Shown in pieces: positions 5,669-9,688 of a stretch of 9,688 nt of DNA. The DNA lies in assembly GCA_017881145.1 (NCBI GenBank), contig JADGRG010000466.1:1-9688 (forward strand), written 5' to 3'. A program made the translations under genes and the position numbers. Under the pieces are notes generated by a model that did not search any database, was not told where the DNA came from, and was given only the letters and a program-made list of their open reading frames with translations. Source of the DNA: Sandaracinaceae bacterium. Its GTDB lineage: Bacteria > Myxococcota_A > Polyangia > Polyangiales > JAFGIB01. Within the stretch, counting starts at the first letter, position 1. Every line of letters begins with the position of its first letter.

Positions 5669-7155
5669 TGGCGCTGATGGACCCGCGCGAGGTCGTCCGA
5701 GCTCGGGTCGCGCGCGAGCGTGGGACCATCCACAAGGCTGCCGCCGAACAAGTCGCGCTCTGCTACCCGAGCCCCTACCACGTGGGCATGTCGTCGCTCG
5801 GGTTTCAGACCATCTACCGCGAGATCAACGCCAGCCCGAATCGCTCAGCCGCACGCGCCTTTCTGCCCGACGACGTCGAGGCCCACCGCCGCACCCGCAT
5901 GCCGCTCTTCACCTACGAAGGCGAGCGCCCGGTAGGTGATCATGCGGTGGTTGCGCTCTCGGTGGCCTACGAGATCGAGCTCTCGGGCGTCGTTCACGTG
6001 CTGGAGCTGGCTGGCATTCCGGCGCTGCGCGAAGAGCGCAACGAACGCCATCCCTTCGTGCTCTGCGGCGGGCCGCTGACCAACTCCAACCCGTTACCGC
6101 TGGCTGTCTTCGCGGACGCCATCCTGATGGGCGAGGCCGACGAGACCATCCACACTGCGCTCGACATCATCTTCGGCGAGCGCAGCCGCGCGCGGATTCT
6201 CGAAAGGCTGGCCAGCGAGATCCCGTCGTGCTTCGTACCCAGCGTGCATGGCGAAGCACTGCCTACCATCGCGCGAGCCAGCCACGAGAAGCTGCCGGCG
6301 TGGGCGCCGATCCGCACCCCGGACACGGAGCTCTCAGACATGTTCCTGCTGGAAGCCGAGCGCGGCTGCTCGCGCGGCTGCCAGTACTGCGTGATGCGTC
6401 GCTCCACCAACGGTGGCATGCGCGTGATCCCGGCAGACCGTGTGCTCTCGTGCATTCCCGACGACGCCACGCGCGTCGGTCTGGTCGGTGCCGCCGTCAG
6501 CGACCATCCGGAGATCGTGCGCATCGTCGACACCCTGGCCAGCCAGGGCCGACACGTCTCTCTCTCGTCGCTGCGCCCCGATCGCTTGAACGATGCCTTC
6601 ATCACGGCGCTCAAGCGCGCTGGCGCACGCGCTATCACCACCGCGCTCGATGCGCCCAGCCAGCGACTGCGCGACCGCATCGACCGTAAGGCCAAAGAAC
6701 AACACTTCCTGCGCATCGCCGAGTTGGTGCGTGCTCACTCCTTGCGACATCTCAAGGTCTACATGATGGTCGGCCTGCCCGACGAAACCGACGCCGACAT
6801 CGACGAGCTGATCGGCTTCGCCACCGAGCTCTCCAAGATCCACCCTCTGGTGATCGGCGTCGGCCCCTTCGTCGCCAAACGCAATACGCCCCTCGATGGC
6901 ACCCCGTTCGCAGGCATCGACGTCGTGGAGCATCGGCTCGCACGCTTGCGTGCAGGTCTGCAGGGCCGGGTCGACCTACGCGCCACCAGCGCACGCTGGG
7001 CGTGGGTGGAATACGTGCTCGCGCAGGGCTCGCTGCCGGAAGGCCGAGCGCTCTTCGATGCGGTGCGTGCTGGTGGCAAGTTCAGCGACTATCGACGAGC
7101 CTTCGAAGCACTACCGCAGAACCGCACGCGCAGAGCACTGCGGGTGGTCGCGTAG
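5668..7155 (+). CDS. Radical SAM protein with B12-binding-like N-terminal domain (TIGR03960-like), substrate unknown
   Basis: 495 aa, cytoplasmic. Residues ~28-160 resemble the N-terminal domain of B12-binding-type radical SAM proteins of the TIGR03960 kind: VALCYPSPYHVGMSSLGFQTIY (29-50), VVALSVAYEIELSGVVHVLELAGIP (about 94-118), FVLCGGPLTNSNPLPLAVFADAILMGEADE (130-159). No DxHxxG cobalamin-ligand motif is visible. The radical SAM core holds the [4Fe-4S] site ERGCSRGCQYC with Cys234, Cys238 and Cys241 (C-x3-C-x2-C), and continues through SLSSLRPDRL and LKVYMMVGLPDE. In many bacteria the TIGR03960 family is fused or adjacent to a DUF2344 domain; none is found here, and the protein ends in a basic helical tail. 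It starts 1 nt inside the lepB stop (TGATG); a second ATG at 5677 is an alternative. The substrate cannot be named; a tRNA or protein modification role is only a guess from the neighbours. Confidence 0.88.
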   Translation: MALMDPREVVRARVARERGTIHKAAAEQVALCYPSPYHVGMSSLGFQTIYREINASPNRSAARAFLPDDVEAHRRTRMPLFTYEGERPVGDHAVVALSVAYEIELSGVVHVLELAGIPALREERNERHPFVLCGGPLTNSNPLPLAVFADAILMGEADETIHTALDIIFGERSRARILERLASEIPSCFVPSVHGEALPTIARASHEKLPAWAPIRTPDTELSDMFLLEAERGCSRGCQYCVMRRSTNGGMRVIPADRVLSCIPDDATRVGLVGAAVSDHPEIVRIVDTLASQGRHVSLSSLRPDRLNDAFITALKRAGARAITTALDAPSQRLRDRIDRKAKEQHFLRIAELVRAHSLRHLKVYMMVGLPDETDADIDELIGFATELSKIHPLVIGVGPFVAKRNTPLDGTPFAGIDVVEHRLARLRAGLQGRVDLRATSARWAWVEYVLAQGSLPEGRALFDAVRAGGKFSDYRRAFEALPQNRTRRALRVVA

Positions 7156-7157
7156 CG

Positions 7158-7212
7158 GGGTGGCGCCTCCGAGGTTTGCGCGTGTGCTCCGAGCGAGCCG
7201 CGGGTCCAAGGG
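7158..7212 (+). repeat. Dispersed ~55-bp repeat, copy A
   Basis: Begins 2 bp after the radical SAM stop. It shares GGGTGGC, then GGTTTGCGCGTG (7173-7184), then GAGCGAGCCGCGGGT and CAAGGG with copy B at 8133-8188. By eye there is one single-base gap and about 7 mismatches over ~55 bp. The remaining 171 bp up to the TVP38-type gene (7213-7383) hold no gene or recognisable signal that I can support. Confidence 0.75.
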
Positions 7213-7383
7213 TGGTCAGCAGGCCCCGCAGGGCGCGGGCGACCGCCGTGATTGGCGCGCGTCGAGAGAGAATTCACTCCCGCGAAACAAACGCGTGGCT
7301 CGCGGCTCGACGTCGCGTGTTCGTCGCCGACTCGCGACCGGGTGCGCGCTGGTCCGCGACGAGGAGTGTGTTACGAACGCACT

Positions 7384-8052
7384 GTGCTTCCGCCCGTACC
7401 TTCGCGCGCGCTGCGCAACTTCAGGCTGGCGGCTGTGGTCGCGGTGATCGTGCTGCTCGTGCTGGCCGAGCGCTTCGGAGTCCTGCAGATGTTTGCGGCA
7501 CCGGCGCGTGTCAAGCAGACACTCGTGGCGCTTGGTCCCGGTGGCTATGCGGTGTTCATTGCGGCTTACACGCTACTGCAGCCCTTTGGTGTGCCTGGCA
7601 CAGTCTTCGTGATGGCCGCGCCGCTGATCTGGCCATGGCCGATCGCCTTCGGACTCTCGATGGCTGGCACGATGGCGGCCAGCATCGTCGGCTTCTCCTT
7701 CGCGCGCTTCGTGGCGCGCGACTGGGTCGCCACGAAGATCCCTGAGCGCTTTCGGCGCTACGACGAGGCGCTGGCTCGACGAGCGTTTGCGACGGTGTTC
7801 ACGCTGCGTCTGGTGTTCTGGATGCCACCCTTGCTCCACGCCTTCTTCGGAGTGTCCAGCGTGCGTTTCGCTACGCACTTCTGGGCGTCGATGGCGGGGT
7901 ACGCGTTGCCGCTCTTGCTGGTGAGCTTCTTCGGGCAGGAGCTCTTCGACGCAGCGAAGAACGCTTCGGCGATGACATGGCTCGCGCTGGCTTGCAGCTT
8001 GGCCGTGCTGGCCCTGGGCGCCTGGTCAGCTCGGCGGCGCCTGCTGCGTTGA
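7384..8052 (+). CDS. TVP38/TMEM64 (DedA/VTT superfamily) integral membrane protein
   Basis: 222 aa from a GTG at 7384. The frame is open to a TTG at 7252, but that stretch is arginine-rich non-membrane sequence, and 222 aa is the usual family length. GTG-7366 is another option; a GAGGAG at 7361-7366 is too far (17 nt) from 7384 to settle it. Predicted membrane segments are at about 14-30, 53-66, 74-105 (helical hairpin), 136-152, 164-183 and 197-213. Family features include QPFGVPGTVFVMAAPLIW (66-83), then the Gly/Ala-rich re-entrant region GLSMAGTMAASIVGFSFARFVARD, and a second half with RLVFWMPPLLHAFFGVSSV and ASMAGYALPLL. Members of this superfamily are linked to lipid scrambling or flipping and membrane homeostasis; the substrate of this one is unknown. 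It stands alone, 228 bp after the radical SAM gene, and is flanked by the two repeat copies. Confidence 0.87.
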   Translation: MLPPVPSRALRNFRLAAVVAVIVLLVLAERFGVLQMFAAPARVKQTLVALGPGGYAVFIAAYTLLQPFGVPGTVFVMAAPLIWPWPIAFGLSMAGTMAASIVGFSFARFVARDWVATKIPERFRRYDEALARRAFATVFTLRLVFWMPPLLHAFFGVSSVRFATHFWASMAGYALPLLLVSFFGQELFDAAKNASAMTWLALACSLAVLALGAWSARRRLLR

Positions 8053-8132
8053 ACAGCGCAGGCATGCAGCCGCCAGCGCGGCGCGCAGCAGAGGCACGGG
8101 TGCGGGTGAAAGGTAGCGGCGGCAGCGCTGGT

Positions 8133-8188
8133 GGGTGGCAGCCCCGGGGGTTTGCGCGTGCGCGGCGAGCGAGCCGCGGGTTCAAGGG
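8133..8188 (+). repeat. Dispersed ~55-bp repeat, copy B
   Basis: Starts 80 bp after the TVP38-type gene stop, in the same orientation as copy A. Core: GGGTGGC, GGTTTGCGCGTG (8149-8160), GAGCGAGCCGCGGG (8167-8180), CAAGGG. This copy can fold into a perfect 6-bp hairpin, CGCGGC (8161-8166) with GCCGCG (8173-8178), loop GAGCGA; copy A lost the left arm. No T-run follows, so a classical terminator is not supported. The 80 bp before it (8053-8132) hold nothing I recognise. Confidence 0.75.
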
Positions 8189-8199
8189 CTGGCCCACAC

Positions 8200-8511
8200 T
8201 TACCATCCCCGTATCGCCGACCGCACCACACGCGTCACGCTAACCGATCGGAATGATCGAGGAATCTGCCCGCGCCGCCGCGAACCGAGGTGACACGCGA
8301 AGTGACAGTTGTGGTCGTCTCCGCACTGCTCGGCGCCGCTGCAGTTGGCGTCGACCAGGCACTCCTCGCACGTGCCGCCGTTCACGTTGCAGACGGGGTC
8401 GGCCGCGCTGCAGTCTGCGGAGGAAGCGCACTGCGCGCAGGCCGCGCGCGCCGAGGCACACGCGCTCAGGCCTCGGCGCGCCAGGCTTGCGTTCGAGTTT
8501 GCGCCGCCGCC
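8200..8511 (-). pseudogene. Start-less fragment of a Cys-repeat secreted protein
   Basis: Read on the minus strand between an upstream stop (8514-8512) and the stop at 8202-8200, the frame encodes two tandem cysteine modules: C-x2-C-x5-C-x6-C-x6, then C-x2-C-x5-C-x5-C-x5-C-x3-C. They read, for example, CAQCASSADCSAADPVC and CEECLVDANCSGAEQC, with eleven Cys in about 56 residues between 8460 and 8293. Such modules are frequent in secreted or surface proteins of myxobacteria. No signal peptide or ATG precedes the modules; the only in-frame GTG (8385) starts inside the second module. After FACHLGS the sequence turns into arginine-rich nonsense. I read this as the remains of a larger exported protein truncated at the 5' end and probably frameshifted at the 3' end. 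A short live gene starting at GTG-8385 is less likely. Confidence 0.5.
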
Positions 8512-8559
8512 CTACGCGCGTATGACAAGTATGTTGTTTTGCGAATACTGCGGGGGCAC

Positions 8560-9369
8560 ATGCCACAACTCCTTGCACTGGCCAGGCGACTCAAGCAGAT
8601 CCCGTTGATCAACGAGTCTTTTCGGCGCCACTACCACGAACGCTTCTTGTCGGAGGCTGGGTATGCCCGCCATGACGGCATGTTCCAGAGCTTCGAAGGG
8701 GCGCGAATGGCGGTGCCGCGCTCCGCGGAATTCGACCAGACGGTGCTGGCGGCCGATTACACCGATCGACTGGATGAGGTGTTCCCCTATGACTATCCGG
8801 TCATTCTCTGGTTGCAGCGAGCGCTGAGCGAGGGTTGTCGAAGCGTCCTCGATATCGGGGGCAGCATCGGCGTGCACTACTTCGCCTACCAGAAATACAT
8901 TCAGTTTCCGCGCGATCTTCGCTGGGTGGTGTCTGAAGTGCCAGCGATGGTGACGGCCGGAAGACAGGAAGCGGAGTCGAGAGGAGCCGCCCAGGTCGAG
9001 TTCACGACAGAGCTCAGACCAGAAACAGTCGAGGAATCGGATATCCTGATTTCGGCGGGAACGCTCCACTACATCGAGACTCCGGCGCTGTCAGACTTGC
9101 TGAGCCGATGCAAAGCCCGACCAACGCACATTCTGCTTAACAAGCTGCCTCTCTACGACGGAGAGGACTTCGTCTCGCTCCAGAACATCCATCAAGGGTT
9201 TGCTCCGCACTACGTTTTCAATCGCGCCCGGTTCATTGCGGGGATCGTTGCGCAAGGATACGCGCTCTGCGACCGATGGAGTGTGCTCGAGCGGAGTTTC
9301 TGGATCTACGGGCACCCGGAACAGTCGTTTGGAGCGTACTCGGGACTCTACTTTCGTAAGCTCGGCTGA
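8560..9369 (+). CDS. Putative SAM-dependent methyltransferase, TIGR04325 family
   Basis: 269 aa from the ATG at 8560, which has a GGGGG run 4 nt upstream. The frame is open to 8290, but that extension is antisense to the Cys-repeat fragment and looks unlike protein. The Rossmann signature is clear: SVLDIGGSIGVHYFAY (95-110) is the SAM-binding loop (motif I), WVVSEVP (122-128) supplies the acidic motif II residue Glu126, and DILISAGTLHYIE (161-173) is the next strand. The preceding RHDGMFQSFEGARMAVP and DYPVILWLQRAL, and the final SGLYFRKLG, fit the TIGR04325 (LIC12133-type) family. That family is often found in polysaccharide or lipopolysaccharide gene clusters; its substrate is unknown. Here it is alone. 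The gene is visibly less GC-rich and uses more A/T-ending codons than its neighbours, suggesting horizontal transfer. Confidence 0.85.
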   Translation: MPQLLALARRLKQIPLINESFRRHYHERFLSEAGYARHDGMFQSFEGARMAVPRSAEFDQTVLAADYTDRLDEVFPYDYPVILWLQRALSEGCRSVLDIGGSIGVHYFAYQKYIQFPRDLRWVVSEVPAMVTAGRQEAESRGAAQVEFTTELRPETVEESDILISAGTLHYIETPALSDLLSRCKARPTHILLNKLPLYDGEDFVSLQNIHQGFAPHYVFNRARFIAGIVAQGYALCDRWSVLERSFWIYGHPEQSFGAYSGLYFRKLG

Positions 9370-9688
9370 CCCGCCGAAAGTGGCGTGAAGAGCGTGAGCG
9401 CGAGAACGCCGAGTTGCCGTCGTAGCTACTGGGATTAAAGGCCAATCGGCCATGAACCATTGCAAGCTCTGCCGGGGGCTAGCTCTTGATGCCCAGCTGT
9501 GTCATACGGTGCTTGAGCCACAGGCGAGGCGTCGCTCCAGGCCGCGTCGAGGCCTGCATCTCACCTGACGCGTCGTCCCGGCCGCTGCGATTTGCGAGCA
9601 AGGCTCGCTCGCAAGCGGTGCCGTCATTGTACCTAGCGGCCTGGTCAACTGGTGGTGCTCATATCGGGATGGCTCGATGATTCAAGAA
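9370..9688. other. Region without a supportable gene, right window end
   Basis: Right after the methyltransferase stop, frame 9372-9425 on the plus strand reads RRKWREERERENAELPS then stop. This is a charged helical stretch like the coiled coil of some transposases, but too short to name. On the minus strand 9658-9479 is open between two stops (59 codons). It ends RPGATPRLWLKHRMTQLGIKS and lacks a convincing start; it could be a gene fragment. I see no tRNA, promoter pair or intact mobile element. Confidence 0.4.
9592..9614. repeat. 8-bp perfect hairpin in non-coding DNA
   Basis: TTGCGAGC (9592-9599) pairs with GCTCGCAA (9607-9614) across a 7-nt loop. No T-run follows on either strand, so it is not a standard intrinsic terminator. 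It lies inside the minus-strand ORF remnant. Confidence 0.45.

Noticed and set aside
8290..8559. N-terminal extension of the methyltransferase
   Set aside because: It is Arg/Ala-rich and antisense to a clear Cys-module sequence; the ATG at 8560 has a G-rich ribosome site and a typical family N-terminus.
9372..9425. Possible transposase coiled-coil fragment
   Set aside because: Only 18 codons, no conserved catalytic motif and no matching terminal repeats nearby; mentioned only as a remnant.

Overview
The window is GC-rich, densely coding, and has strong G/C bias at third codon positions. It carries G/S/T-rich linker lipoproteins, a remnant of a Cys-repeat secreted protein, and a small protein resembling Myxococcota-restricted families. 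This suggests a deltaproteobacterium of the Myxococcota (perhaps Polyangia). The assignment is an inference from gene style, not a search result.

Layout, left to right. (1) 58-1538, minus strand: a two-gene operon coupled by an ATGA overlap, encoding a lipoprotein with a long flexible linker and a Cys-rich secreted protein with an HExxH zinc-protease-like motif. A plausible sigma70-type promoter lies upstream. (2) 1684-2283, plus strand: a small uncharacterised protein, divergent from the operon. (3) 2317-2440: a 124-bp imperfect palindrome with 17-bp perfect terminal inverted repeats, MITE-like, between two convergent genes and touching the tsaB stop codon. (4) 2440-4151, minus strand: a lipoprotein with a formylglycine-generating-enzyme-like (SUMF1) fold, apparently without the catalytic cysteines, followed by tsaB (tRNA t6A synthesis). 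The junction holds an 8-bp tandem repeat that makes a chain of start/stop overlaps. (5) 4350-7155, plus strand: a tightly packed operon miaE-like / lepB / radical SAM, with 4-nt and 1-nt overlaps. It joins a tRNA hydroxylase, signal peptidase I and an uncharacterised radical SAM enzyme. (6) 7384-8052, plus strand: a TVP38/TMEM64 (DedA superfamily) membrane protein, flanked by two copies of a ~55-bp direct repeat. (7) 8200-8511, minus strand: a start-less fragment of a Cys-repeat protein. (8) 8560-9369, plus strand: a TIGR04325-type putative methyltransferase of visibly lower GC. (9) 9370-9688: no convincing gene, only ORF remnants and a hairpin.

Two genes (tsaB, miaE-like) act on the adenosine-37 region of tRNA, but they sit on opposite strands and need not be co-regulated. 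The right third (7156-9688) is less compact, with repeats, gene debris and a compositionally different gene, and looks like an accessory or rearranged zone. I see no RNA genes, CRISPR array, complete insertion sequence or recognised defence system. The items most worth a second look are the palindromic element, the start/stop relay before tsaB, the paired repeat around the TVP38 gene, and the secreted HExxH/lipoprotein pair.
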